DNA from: Monosporascus cannonballus
Lineage: Eukaryota; Ascomycota; Sordariomycetes; Xylariales
Reading direction: 5' to 3'
Length of the DNA: 64,000 nucleotides
NCBI GenBank assembly: GCA_004154925.1
Contig: QJNS01000129.1
Location: forward strand, 1-64,000
Numbering within the stretch: position 1 is the first letter of the stretch; each line of letters begins with the position of its first letter. A program made the position numbers and the translations under genes. This document shows, piece by piece, positions 10,931 through 21,860 of the stretch. The notes beneath the pieces are model-generated. The model did no database searches and was not told the DNA's origin. It saw only the letters and a program-made list of their open reading frames with translations.

Positions 10931-11250
10931 TGTCATGACCCAACGAACTACGGTCTCCAGAAACGGTCTGCCATGACCCAACCACAATTGCGTGGTGGGG
11001 CAAGTAGTCACGTGACGGATCACCAACTCACTGGTGGTGAGCCAGTGAGCCAGATCAAGATATATACGCTCATTATTTCCATAGTCTAGATAGCTTCAGC
11101 TTGCAATAACAATTCGTTACCTAAGGCACCCTTGGTATTACGAGACGTGACACGTTACTGTATCCATTGCTCAGAATCCCACGATACTCCTGCCAATATA
11201 AACCCGTACGACTAAGGTTTAATAGTTGGTTAAACCCCCTAGCCGTCACA
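10931..11250 (+). mobile_element. Solo LTR of gypsy family A, 320 bp, with perfect target duplication
   Basis: Starts TGTCATGACCCA and ends GCCGTCACA, with TG...CA termini. It is flanked on both sides by ATTTT (10926-10930 and 11251-11255), a perfect 5-bp duplication. Its second half is nearly the same as the LTR at 18299-18684. It has a TATA-like tatatacgctcat stretch. It is GC-normal while its surroundings are RIP-mutated, so it arrived, or recombined to a solo form, after the host region was mutated. Confidence 0.85.
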
Positions 11251-11438
11251 ATTTTAGAGGCATATGTTTGAAAATTCATAACTTTTTTAACATATAAGAT
11301 ATAAAAAAGATGTTTTATATATAATTATTATATTTTAAAAGCTATCAAATACAAGTCCCAATTTAGTTATATCTTAATTAAATAAAAAGATATAACGTAA
11401 AAACAAAAAAATAAAGAAAAAATAAAGAGCATTATATA

Positions 11439-11822
11439 TATTACGACCTGACAAGCCACGGCCTCCAGGAACGGTCGCAACGGAAAAGGCCAAAAAAATT
11501 ATATGGATTAGGTCACGTAATAGATCACCAACTTACTGGTAATAAACCAGTAAGCCGGATTACCAGCTTACTGGTAATAAATTAGTAAACCGGATTACTA
11601 ACTTACTAGTAGTAATCTAATTAAAAAAAAGATATATATACTTATTAATTACATAATTTAGATAACTTTAATTTGTAATAATATTTCGTTATTTAAAATA
11701 TTTTTGATATTACGAAACGTAATACGTTATTATATTTATTACTTAAATTCCTATAATATTCTTATTAATATAAATTCGTTAATTTAAGGTTTAATAATTA
11801 ATTAAACCGTATAACCGTTATA
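11439..11822 (+). repeat. 5' LTR of the gypsy element (heavily RIP-mutated)
   Basis: Begins TATTACGACCTGACAAGCC (a mutated TGTCACGACC) and ends near aaccgttata. It aligns along its length with the LTR at 18299-18684 but has many C-to-T and G-to-A changes. It contains three copies of a ~38-bp palindromic unit (accaacttactggtaataaaccagtaa and variants) between 11527 and 11622. Confidence 0.75.
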
Positions 11823-14560
11823 CGTTATAAATTTTTATTTAATAATACCGTTAAATTTTAAGTAATACTTAATATTATTAAAATATTAATCAATATTTAA
11901 AAAATCTTTATTTAACAGTTTTAAATTTAAATTCGGAAATTGGAAAAAAAAGTTCGATAATTTAGGGTTACGTTATTTATTTAACTTTTTTTCGTTTATA
12001 TAAAGCCAAAAAATTAGAATCTTACGATAAAAAAAGTAATTTTTAAATTTTTTTAATTTAGGTATAAATTTATTTTCATTTTTTAAACCTTAATAATTTA
12101 ACGAATATAATTTAAATAATAAAAATATATTTAATAAAAAATGTGGTTAATTAATTTAAACTTATTATAAAAAATGTTTTGGAAATAAAAAAATAAATAA
12201 ATAAAATTTTATTAATAAATTTTTTTTAATTTATATTAATTTCGAAAATAAATTATGCGATAATTTTGGTAATCTGGATAAAAAACGATTAACAGCTTAA
12301 TAACTTTTATAATTCCGATAAAAAAAATTAATATCCAAATACGCCGTAACTTTTAAAAGTTTTACGATTAAGGCAAGATAAAAAAATAACGAAACCAATA
12401 TTTTTATCGATATATTTTATAAAAAGCTAAAAAATAATATAAAAAATAAAATTATTCGGATTAAATAATTAATTATTTTAAATTAATATATCGTAAAAGT
12501 AATTAAAATTAATAATTAATAATTTAAAAAACGGTAAGAAAAAAAATAATATGTTTTACGTTCGGAATATAAGTTTAATTAAGAGAAAAAACAAAATATA
12601 CTTTTTACTTTTTATAAAACGGCGCCAAAATTTATGGAATTCGGCATTATTTACAGATAAAATTAAAGCCAGATTAAATATTTTAATTATGGCAAAATAA
12701 GATATAAAATTTATAAATATAAAAAGCTCAAAAAGTTATGATAAAATAATTAAATTTTTGTACCGGAAAAATAATCCAGAAATAATTAAGGAAATAATAA
12801 TAAATCTATTAATATAATTTAAGCTAAGTATATATTAGGCCTTAAGTAAAAAGTTTAATAAGGATTATTACGATAAAAAATTTAACGAAAAATATAAAAA
12901 ATTAAAAAGCTGGTTTAATAAATAACGCGAATATAATAAAAGGCATTATAAAGATAATTATGCAAATATTAAGATTAAATAAAAAATCTGTTCCGAAACG
13001 TTTAATTAATACAGCAAAATATATGCTATATATTATCGATGACGAAAATATCCCGATTACGAAAAATAAAAATAATATATTTACGTACGAATTATCCGTA
13101 TATATTATAAAGGATTTAATTTTCCAAATCGTACCGGATATAATAAAAACGATAAATAATAATATTAATAATTTCGAATTATAGCCCTAAAAAATATTTA
13201 ATAATTAGCCGAAATAAAAAATTAGCCCGAAAAAAAGTAATATCCGTAAAAAAAATCTTTTTTGTTATTATAAATAATATAATTATTAAATCGAAAAAGA
13301 ATTAATTTAACGTACGGTAAAAAATTATTATTAAAAAATTATTATGAACCTTTATTTTTAATTAGTATTTATTATAAATACTTACGAAAAAAAGTTATTA
13401 AGGAAAAAATACGTTAATTTACGGAAAAATTTTAAAATAATAATCAAAATAATATATAATAAGATATAATTGTAAACATAAAAAAATAATTTACTTAATA
13501 AGGAAAAAAAATAATAAAAAAACCAGGAATAATTAATATGGTTCGAAAAAATAATATGTCGGCAATAACGATAAATATAATAATTTAATGCGTTAAACGA
13601 AAAAATATAAGCAAAGTTCGACAAATTCGAATAGGAATTAAAAGAAAAAAGTTATTTATAAAAAAGCTGCAAAATAACGAAACCCAGAAAAATCGAAAGA
13701 AATTTCCAAAAAAGGCTTTAAGCGTAACGATAAGAAATATTAATAATTTTACTATTTTAAAAATACGAATCGGAACGTATTAATATACCGTAATGGTAAA
13801 TTACGGAGCTTTAAGTTGAAATTATATTATATCAAATATAATTAATAAATTTAAATTATTATGAAAATATAAGTTGGAACTTTATATAATAATAAATACT
13901 GAAAGTTAGAAATTTATTTACGATAACGGAAAAATTATACGCAAAATTAATTATTTCGAAAGTTTTATTTAAAAATGATATTAAACGGTTAATTTTAATA
14001 TTGTTTTATTTAGGAATTACGATATGATTTTAAAATTATTATAAATACGCCAATACGGAATTTTGATTAATAGCGGAACTGGTTAAATAAAGTTCGTTTT
14101 ATTTTTTATTAATAAATAAAAAAGGAAAAATTAAAATCTTAATATTTAATCGATAATAATAATAAATATAAGCATAAAAATGCGACAAATACCTTATTAC
14201 TTAAAGGAATAAAATATAAAAAAGAATAAATATTAAAGAAAAATATAACGTATTATTGTTATTATCCGAACGAAATTAAAATAACTAAATAACGATGTAA
14301 AAAAAATAATTTAAAAATTTAAAAAGTTTAATTAATATATTATTATAATACCACAGATACGAATAGCTTTTTAGGAAGGAATTTGATACAAAGTTATTAA
14401 AATATAACGAATAAAATTATGAAATAATTTTTAAAAAAAGATTTTTGACAAAGTTTTACCTTATTTACAATTTTAATAGAAATAAATTACGTATTTTTAG
14501 AAAATACTTAAAAAATTGGCTACAAAAAAGATGGATTCGATTTTCGAAGTTACCGGTAAA

Positions 14561-14693
14561 TGTTACGGTTTGGGGGTACCGTACAAGCTCCAGTATATAT
14601 ATAGCTGTAAGCACCAGGATGATTGCCACAATTGCGATCATTCCACCAATCTTTTGAGCCCCGGTGGTGTAACGGTATGGTGCAGCCGTAACA
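14561..14693 (+). mobile_element. 133-bp mini-LTR-like element with 5-bp target duplication
   Basis: Begins TGTTACGGTTTGGGGGTACC and ends GCAGCCGTAACA; the outer eight bases are perfect inverted repeats with TG...CA ends. GTAAA flanks both sides (14556-14560 and 14694-14698). The element is GC-normal within AT-rich RIP sequence, so it is a later insertion into the dead retrotransposon. Size and ends fit a very short solo LTR, as in TRIM/SMART-type miniature retrotransposons. It does not resemble the other LTRs in the window. Confidence 0.75.
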
Positions 14694-15410
14694 GTAAAAT
14701 ACTTTTTTTTTGTATCTAAAAAAAATAGGAAATTGCGATTTATAGTTAATTATCGATAATTAAACGATATTATTATTAAAAATTAAATATTATTATCCTT
14801 GATTACGGAAATAAAAGACCGATTTTACGGCATTAAATAATTTATAATATTCGATTTTAAAAATAAATATAACTTTATTAAAATTAAAGAAAAATACGAA
14901 TAAAAAATAATTTTTAAAACAAAATACGAATTATTTAAGTATTTTATTATATTAATAAATCTTATAAACGTATTAATAACTTTTTAACAAATAATTAATT
15001 ACGTATTACAAAAATACCTTAATATTTTTGTCATTTATTATCTCGATAATATTTTTATTTTTTCGAAAATAAAAAAAGTATATGCAAAATACGTTTATAA
15101 GGTTTTTTAAGTTTTACAAAACGCAAAATTATTTATTAACGTAAAAAAAAATTAATTCCATATATAAAAAATAAAATATCTGGGATATATTATTACCTTA
15201 AGATATATCAAAATAAACCTTAAAAAATCGTTGTAATTATAAAATAATAAACGTTAATAATAATTAAAAAAAATATAAAATTTTTGGAATTTATGAATTA
15301 TTATAAGAAATTTATTCGAAATTTTAGCAAAATAATTATATTTTTAATAAAAATTATAAAAAAAATTTTAAATAAACGCCAATTACGAAAAAAATATTTT
15401 AAAATATTAA

Positions 15411-15843
15411 TGTTACAGGAACAGGGGTTCCTGCCTCGAGGAGACCAACCTTTAAGGTTTAGCGTGAACCCGTTACGGCTAAACTCCGGATAGGGAAGCT
15501 TGGCTTTTAAGGTGATTTAGTTAATCTAGGTGATTTAAGTGATCTGGACTAGATTACGTAGATCACATAGATTACATAGATCCACGACACACTTACTTTA
15601 GGAATTGGGATATATAATGAACTAATCTCTTATGTAAATAGCACCTATTTTCGCTTTTTAGCTATTAATCTAAGCTCTTAGTTCAGAGGCAACTGTACCG
15701 TTTTCTAATTGAGGGAAGAGTTTTTAAATCTTTTTAACGAATAGACTACTGAATCATTCCTCGCCTTATTATTACCTGCAAATCAAGACCCCATTTCGGA
15801 TACTGCTTATACCTCCAGGTGGATGTATGACAGGTTCGTTACA
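15411..15843 (+). mobile_element. Solo LTR of family B (433 bp), copy 1
   Basis: Starts TGTTACAGGAACAGGGG and ends CAGGTTCGTTACA, with ATTAA on both sides (15406-15410 and 15844-15848), a perfect 5-bp target duplication. It interrupts the pol region of the gypsy element exactly between the post-RT segment and RNase H. It matches the minus-strand copy at 18971-19394 along its whole length. It shows modest C-to-T change compared with that copy but is far less mutated than the surrounding element. Confidence 0.9.
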
Positions 15844-18298
15844 ATTAAAAATGCAATTATTAATAAATCAATATTAATTATGTACGATTTAAACCGCCCC
15901 GTTAAGCTAAAAACCGATATTTCGAATTACGTATTAAATATAATAATCGGATAACAAAATAATTAAAACAAATTATATTTTATTATATTTTTTTTCGTAT
16001 AAATTAAAAAAAGCAGAATTTAATTACGGCATTCCAAATAAAGAATTTATAATTATTATTATAGTATTTCGGGAATTTAAGTATTTCCTAAAGGGAAATT
16101 TGCATTAAGTTAAGGTTTATATAAATTATTAAAATTGTACCTAATTTATTATAACCAAAAAACTTATAAAACGATAATTTCGTTACGTAGAAAAATTGGC
16201 AAATTTTAATTTCGTTATTATCCAAAAAAAAATTAAAAATTAACAAAATAAACATTTTAAATAAGTAATTAAACTTCGAAAAAAAATTGGTTAAGGTTAA
16301 CTATATAATTTTTAATACTATTACGGAAAAACATTTACGTTTATAATAAATTGCAACGATTTGGGCGATACCGTTTGATATATATTAGGATATTTAATAA
16401 TATAATGACAGTTTCCTAAAAAATTAAAAAATAAATAAAATATAAGTTTTAAAAAAATACTAAAAATTTAATACGAAAAATATACGAACATTAATTACAT
16501 AAATATTTAAGGATTTATAAAACCTTAAAGCAATTTTAACGCATATATTTCTTTTTTAAAATAAAATTAACGGTATAAAAAATTATACGGTAATATAATA
16601 TTTATATTAAAGCAAAGGTTTAACGATATAAGTTATATAAAAAATTATAGCTATTATTAATCGCAAAATAATTATAATATTTAATTATATTCGATTTTAT
16701 TATTAAATTTTTTATATCAAAAAATTTAATTATAAAAATATATTATAACAGTATTTTCGTAATCGTTAACCGATTCACAAAATTTTTTTATTTTTTATTA
16801 TATTATAAGGATATAAACGCCAAATAATTAGCATATTTTTTTAAAAACATTTTTAATATATATAAATTATTAATAAAAAATTATATTAAATAAAGGATTA
16901 ATATTTATATTAAAATTTTACCAAAGTTTTATGGCATAAATCGGTTTAAATCATAAATTATTTAATATATTTAAACCTTAAACGGATAAATAAATAAAAT
17001 AAATAAACCAAATTTTAAAAATTTATTTACGATATTATATTAATTACGAATAAAATAATTAAGTTAAAAAGTCATTAATTATTTAATTAATTTATAATAC
17101 CAGTTATTACGAAAATATTAAGATAATATTTTTAAACACAAATTTTGGTTTTATTTTAAAAGTTTATAAACAAACGCGTAATAACGGTTTAATTAATATC
17201 AAAATAATCCTTACGTTAAAATAATTATAATAATTATATTAAAAAATAAAAATAAAATTAAAATTGGTATAAAATTAAATAAATAAATATTATAATTAAA
17301 AAAAGTTAAAAGAATTAACTTTTAAAAAAAGGAAAATAATTTTTCTTATTATAAAAAATATTTAAATAAAACGATTTAGTAAAAAATTCGATTTTAAATA
17401 TATCGGTTTATACAAAATCGCCAAAAAAATTTCAGAAAATAATTATTAATTAAAATATTTATTAAAAATTAAATTCCATTTAATTTTTTATATTTTCTTA
17501 TTTAAATTAATAACGGATATAATTAAAATATATATAGTATAAGATAACGTAAAAATAAAAAACAAATAAATATACGAAATGGAAAAAATATTTAATATAC
17601 GAAAAAAAATAGATTTACTTAGTACCTAATTAAATAAAAAAATACCTAAATTTCGAAAATATTTAAAAATCCGCTAAAATTTTTATTAATAACGGTAGAA
17701 TTACCCGAAATAATAATATCTCAATTTACGAAATTTACAGAAAAAAGTTTTTGGTTTATTATATTCTAATTAATAACGTTTATTTTTTTAAAAATTTAAA
17801 TCTTAATTACGGATTCCGATTTTAATTACGTAAAATTATTAAAATTATTTAAGAATTAAAAGGTACGATTAATAAATTTTGTATTTTGAAACTGATAGTA
17901 TTAACGTTAATAACGTATACGAAAAAAATGCGTAAAAACTTTGGATAAAAATTTTTCGGCCATTAATTTTTTTTTTTAATTTTTTCGATTTTGCGATATA
18001 GTAATTAATTATAAAAATAGGAATTTTTATCCCGTTATACGAATAACTTTAATGGACATATTTTTTATAACGAAAAACCTTATTTATTATTTAGTAATTA
18101 AGTTGCCAAACGGAATAGAAAAAATAAGGTATTACGTTAAAACTTTCGAATTTAATTAAATTAACCAAAGTAAGTCGCTGTTCGGATTTACGAAAACGAC
18201 GTTTGGATATACCGGAAAACATATTAAAGGTATATGGAAAAAAAACTTACCAGGAGAAAAGAAATCTTAAGGGTAAGATTTTGGGAGAGGGGAGATCG

Positions 18299-18684
18299 TA
18301 TTACGACCTGACAAGCTACGGCCTCCAGGAACGGTCGTAACGGAGAAGGCTAAGAAAACTATGTGGATTAGGTCACATAACGGATCACCAACTCACTGGT
18401 GGTGAGCCAGTGAGCCGGATTACCAACTCATTAGTGGTGAGCCAGTGAGCCGGATCACCAACTTACGGGTAGTAATCCAGCTAAAGGAGAAGGATATATA
18501 CGCTTATTAATTCCATAGTTTAGATAGCTTTAGCTTGTAATAACACTTCGTTACCCAAGGCACCCTTGGTATTACGAGACGTAACACGTTACTGTATCTA
18601 TTGCTCAGATTCCCACGATACTCCTGCCAACATAAACCCGTCGACTTAAGGTTTAATAGTTGGTTAAACCGCCTAGCCGTCACA
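18299..18684 (+). repeat. 3' LTR of the gypsy element (nearly un-mutated)
   Basis: Begins TATTACGACCTGACAAGC after a polypurine tract and ends GCCGTCACA. It holds three tandem copies of a ~36-bp unit built around CTCACTGGTGGTGAGCCAGTGAG, itself an inverted repeat; the solo LTR at 10931-11250 has only one. It is GC-normal, unlike the 5' LTR of the same element. Confidence 0.8.
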
Positions 18685-18731
18685 AAATGGCGGCGCGTTG
18701 GGGGGGTGGAGCGCGGATGGGGGGGTCATCT

Positions 18732-18970
18732 TAGCCCATATTATTCTAGAACCTAGGCTCCTCCAATTTCACCCCAGGAACCTCGACATAAGCTGCATGA
18801 CTATCACCCCTAAATACGCATGTTATTTCCGCGCCGGCTTCTCGTAACTGTTATTTCTCCCTTTTCCATGTGTCTTGTGCGTGTATACTAGCAAAAAGGA
18901 CCGTTACGTAGTCAGGAGAGAGACGTTCACTATAACATCCTGAGCAGTACACCCGGACGCAGAAGGTACA
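18732..18970. other. Short flank between two mobile elements
   Basis: Unique, GC-normal sequence between the right end of the composite element and the family B solo LTR. No gene recognised. Confidence 0.5.
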
Positions 18971-19394
18971 TGTAACGAACCTGTCATACATCCACCTGGA
19001 GGTATGAGCAGTATCCGAAATGGGGTCTTGATTTGCAGGTAACAATAGGGCGAGGAATGATTCACTGGGGGTCTGTTCGTTAAAGAGATTTAAAGACTCT
19101 TCCCTCAATTAGAGAACGGTGCAATTGCCTCTAGATTCAGAGCTTAGATTGATAGCTAAAGAGCGAAAAACTAAGTAGGTGCTATCTACATAGGAAACTG
19201 ATTCATTATATATCCCAATTCCTAAAGTGAGTGTGTCGTGGATCTATGTGATCTATGTGATCTGATCAATCCATTAGATCACCTAGATCACCTTGTCTGG
19301 GCCAAGAACTCCCTTCCGGAGTTAAGCCGTAGCCGTTCCACGCTAGGCCTTAAAGGTTGGCCTCCTCAAGACAGGAACCCCTGTTCCTGTAATA
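18971..19394 (-). mobile_element. Solo LTR of family B (424 bp), copy 2
   Basis: Reads in reverse: plus strand starts TGTAACGAACCTGTC and ends CTGTTCCTGTAATA. GTACA flanks both sides (18966-18970 and 19395-19399), a perfect 5-bp target duplication. It is the reverse complement of the copy at 15411-15843, including the shared agatcacatagattacatagat repeat tract. No internal retroelement sequence is nearby, so both copies are solo LTRs. The short open frames here are not genes. Confidence 0.9.
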
Positions 19395-19470
19395 GTACAT
19401 ATGATTCACTAAAAGTACTCCAGAACCATTTAATCCCACTACCTTCCCGTTCTCAATCTTAGCCACATAC

Positions 19471-20364
19471 TCACCCATCGCGTTGCTCTTTCATGTAATA
19501 TCGGCGCCCACCGCGTGACACCTCTTCAGTAGGGCATCCGTCAGGCTTTATTGGGTAGACCTGGTTGCCGATCGCCTTGTACAACATATGGTATGGCGGG
19601 AACCCATGGTATTCATGTCTCGTCTCCACATTGTACAGTCTCCGTAACACCGGTGCCTGCAAGTCTGATCCCCCGCGCAGGAAGTAGCTGTAAATATCCT
19701 TCATAACGAAAAGCCTCAGCGCATCCTTGGTATCGATATTCCCGGCCTTCAAGGATTGCGCAGCCGGCTGCCTTGGGTGACTGCGTCGTCACGGCTAGCA
19801 AACCGGCCGCCAGGGAGCCTGCCACGAGACTCTGGGTTTAGCAGATCCATATTGGCGAAGAAGCAATCGAAGAGGTCGCTAGCACGGCCCCAGACACACT
19901 ACGCTCAGGAGATTACTGTACCTGCAGCTCAGCAGCGGCCCCTGTCGCGATGCTGCCGCCACTGTACCCCATGGCGGTTGTGATGTTGGCACACCGGCCA
20001 GCCGCGCCGGGCTGAGGACCGCACGCACGGAGTCGAGGATCGCATCACCAGCACGCCAATGAAAGCGGCACTAGGACCCCCACGATCCGGAATGCCTACG
20101 ATCCAGTCTTAACCGAGCATTTCGATAAGGAATGGTGTATTCGACTTAACGTCGAGGTCGTTATTGGGATGGGATTGCCCATGGTACAGATTGTAGTTGT
20201 ATGATGACTAGGGCCGCGATTGGCGGAGTTGTACCCGAACTAGCATGACCGCACCGCCGAACGTTCTCTCCCAGCAGTTGATCAGCATTGATAGTTGCTT
20301 GGTGAAAGACATTACGCAGAAAGCGCACACGCCTTGGGCCTTTAACACCTACTCCCCCACACAC
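19471..20364 (-). pseudogene. Decayed secretory lipase (LIP family)
   Basis: Reading the minus strand from about 20240 down, pieces of a LIP-family secretory lipase appear in order. First comes DWIVGIPDRGGPSAAF near 20110-20065. After a frame break, SVRAVLSPARLAGVP follows near 20030-19990, then TTAMGYSGGSIATGAAAELQVQ with the nucleophile motif G-Y-S-G-G, then a stop. The sequence continues AGSLAAGLLAVTTQSP and, after another frame break, NIDTKDALRLFVMKDIYSYFLRGG. It ends FPPYHMLYKAIGNQVYPIKPDG, equivalent to the family's YKAIGDxVxPI segment before the catalytic His. At least three stops or frame changes make it inactive. Intact relatives are secreted triacylglycerol lipases of about 400-450 residues. 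The N-terminal third upstream of 20240 is not clearly recognisable. Confidence 0.75.
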
Positions 20365-20576
20365 TACTGTTGGACAGCAGCCTTGTATAAGGGCATGTTC
20401 AATCCGGTAGTCAACGAAACTGTTGAACCTAGCTACGCCATGGCTTAGTTAGCTAACCGACTAGTGGAAATGGTTTCGGCCACTCCGGTATTCTTATCTC
20501 TTGGCTACCACTGTTTTTATCTGTATTTAAGGAGGGTTCACCACCTTTACCTTCTATAGAAGACCTTCTAGAGGTC

Positions 20577-21657
20577 ATGCAACCTTTAATACACCTTTTC
20601 TTCAGTTATATGCTTCTGTGTGTGATGCAGGGTCTCACAGAAACCCCAGTCCACTGCCCCAGCAGCGACTGTGAGTCGGATACTGTTCCCAATGTTGATA
20701 TATGCGGCGAATGCCATGATACTACCAAGGAGATGCCGGAGGTATGGATGAGCTGCCCAGGTGTTTTTTGCAGTTATACAATGTTCCATGATAAGCTTGA
20801 GTATCTGCCACCAAATAACACTATCATAAACGTCCCCGGCCGAGGGCAACCCTGTAATCTATTGTTAAACACTATACAGGATTCCAGTAAAGGTTGTCAC
20901 AAAGTACAGCATTCCCATTCTCAGCAGTGACTGAGCCCACCACATATGAGTCCTTCCCTGAGTACGGCAAGACACGATATTCGATGTCGCTTGGAGAATT
21001 CGATATCGCACACATACCTCCTCTGAATTCCCTACCGCAGATCTCAGGTAGTTTTCGTACCTACTGTTATAAAGTGTGGGTTCTGACTCTGCATATAGGC
21101 TCTTAAAGCTGGTATGAAAGCTGGCAAACGCAACCAATCGATAGCCCTTGGTGGCTTGCTTTGGTACAGGATGGATTGCTTTCAGGAATACTCAAAGATA
21201 TCAAAACCCTCAATATGCAGGGGCGGCATTTCTTAGCCAAGACACATTCACAAAAGAAAAAACTTTACGCTGATGAGCCCATAACCGTTGCTCCCAGAAA
21301 ACAATCATGCTCGTTCGACTTCACCCAGTCAGACAGGAATTGGGCGAAATCTGAAACACTCTCTCCTGTTTAAGATGTGGAATGATATGATGAATTATCA
21401 CAGTGCAAGCCCGCAGCAGATTACCAAAAGTTTAAGTAACGTGATTCGCTTGCAAAACCAACCCAGTCCCGAAGATGTCCACGCCGGAAGGGTATACGAT
21501 CAGCAGACTTATATACTGGTTTTCTCACCTTGGATACTTTACCCATCCTTCCTGCTCATTCCCAGTCATATGCTATTAGCCAGTACCATAGTTATAAGCT
21601 TTCTGTACAGACGAAGTGTCCCGGGAAATGGAGTGCTGGTATCGATATTCCGCTGAT
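20577..21657 (+). pseudogene. Decayed DUF3176-type membrane protein
   Basis: An opening piece reads HCPSSDCESDTVPNVDICGECHDTT, matching the Cys-rich extracellular pattern (CPTGNCTW...LAFCSxCxDxT) of fungal DUF3176 proteins. It keeps LPPNNTI further on. A C-terminal piece (21370-21650) reads ARVYDQQTYILVFSPWILYPS followed by a membrane helix, in line with the tail of that family (TYIxVxWxWLxxP, then a helix and a VWKSS motif). The two halves are in different frames with stops between. Function of the family is unknown. The N-terminal membrane helices expected before the Cys-rich region are not visible. Confidence 0.6.
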
Positions 21658-21774
21658 ATAAAGAAGCAGACACACGGGATACGCGTGGCAAAAGATGAGT
21701 TAAATAAGGTTGCGGGGGCGGTGACGGTTAATTGATATCAGGGTCGGAAAGATGGCTTTCGAAAAGGTGTAATA

Positions 21775-21860
21775 AGGAGTGCCCCTTTCTTAGGCCGCAT
21801 TCCACCCCCTTAACGCACCACAATTGTCCATATATGAAAAACAAAATCGCGGGTTCATCA
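21775..21860 (+). repeat. Left end of a transposon related to the composite TIR element
   Basis: Follows TA and reads AGGAGTGCCCCTTTCTTAGG, then CGCATTCCACCCCCTTAACGCACC and a caaaatcgcg motif. The left end at 10681 has the same layout (AGATGACCCC..., CGCGCTCCACCCCCTCAACGCGCC, caaaatcgcc). No matching right end was found to the right, so this is a truncated or diverged copy. Confidence 0.55.

Larger units (their letters stand above)
11439..18684 (+). mobile_element. Ty3/gypsy LTR retrotransposon, RIP-degraded
   Basis: About 7.25 kb between two same-orientation LTRs. All coding frames are full of stops, but conserved pol pieces remain readable in order. The reverse transcriptase carries the polymerase box as IYYLDNIFIFSK near 15030-15060, where the second catalytic Asp has become Asn by a G-to-A change. 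Next comes the post-RT segment FMNYYKKFIRNFSKI (15290-15340), cut by a solo LTR at 15411-15843. The RNase H start DLNRPVKLKTDISNYVL follows near 15880-15935. Integrase core remnants (FDFIIKF, SIFVIVNRFTKF) lie near 16690-16790. A polypurine tract (ttgggagaggggaga) lies just before the 3' LTR. Five bases next to each LTR do not match (atata against aaatg), so a clean target duplication is not visible. Confidence 0.85.
10681..18731. mobile_element. Composite DNA-transposon-like element with 40-bp TIRs, filled by nested retroelements
   Basis: The left end at 10681 reads AGATGACCCCCCCATCC... and the right end at 18731 is its reverse complement; 39 of the first 40 positions match. TA dinucleotides flank both sides (10679-10680 and 18732-18733), the target duplication expected of Tc1/mariner/pogo-type transposons. 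No transposase is recognisable. Within it lie a solo LTR (10931-11250), a full gypsy-type retrotransposon (11439-18684) and further insertions. The original TIR element that remains is only about 490 bp, so it was probably a non-autonomous miniature element into which LTR elements later jumped. The interior not belonging to LTR elements (10721-10930, 11251-11438) is AT-rich from RIP. Confidence 0.7.

Noticed and set aside
11622..14400. Possible gag-like proteins in AT-rich frames
   Set aside because: Frames are short and consist of residues expected from AT-rich triplets; no zinc-knuckle or capsid motif could be supported.
18851..19462. Short frames of 74-85 codons
   Set aside because: They lie mostly in the family B solo LTR and match the other LTR copy, so they are not genes.
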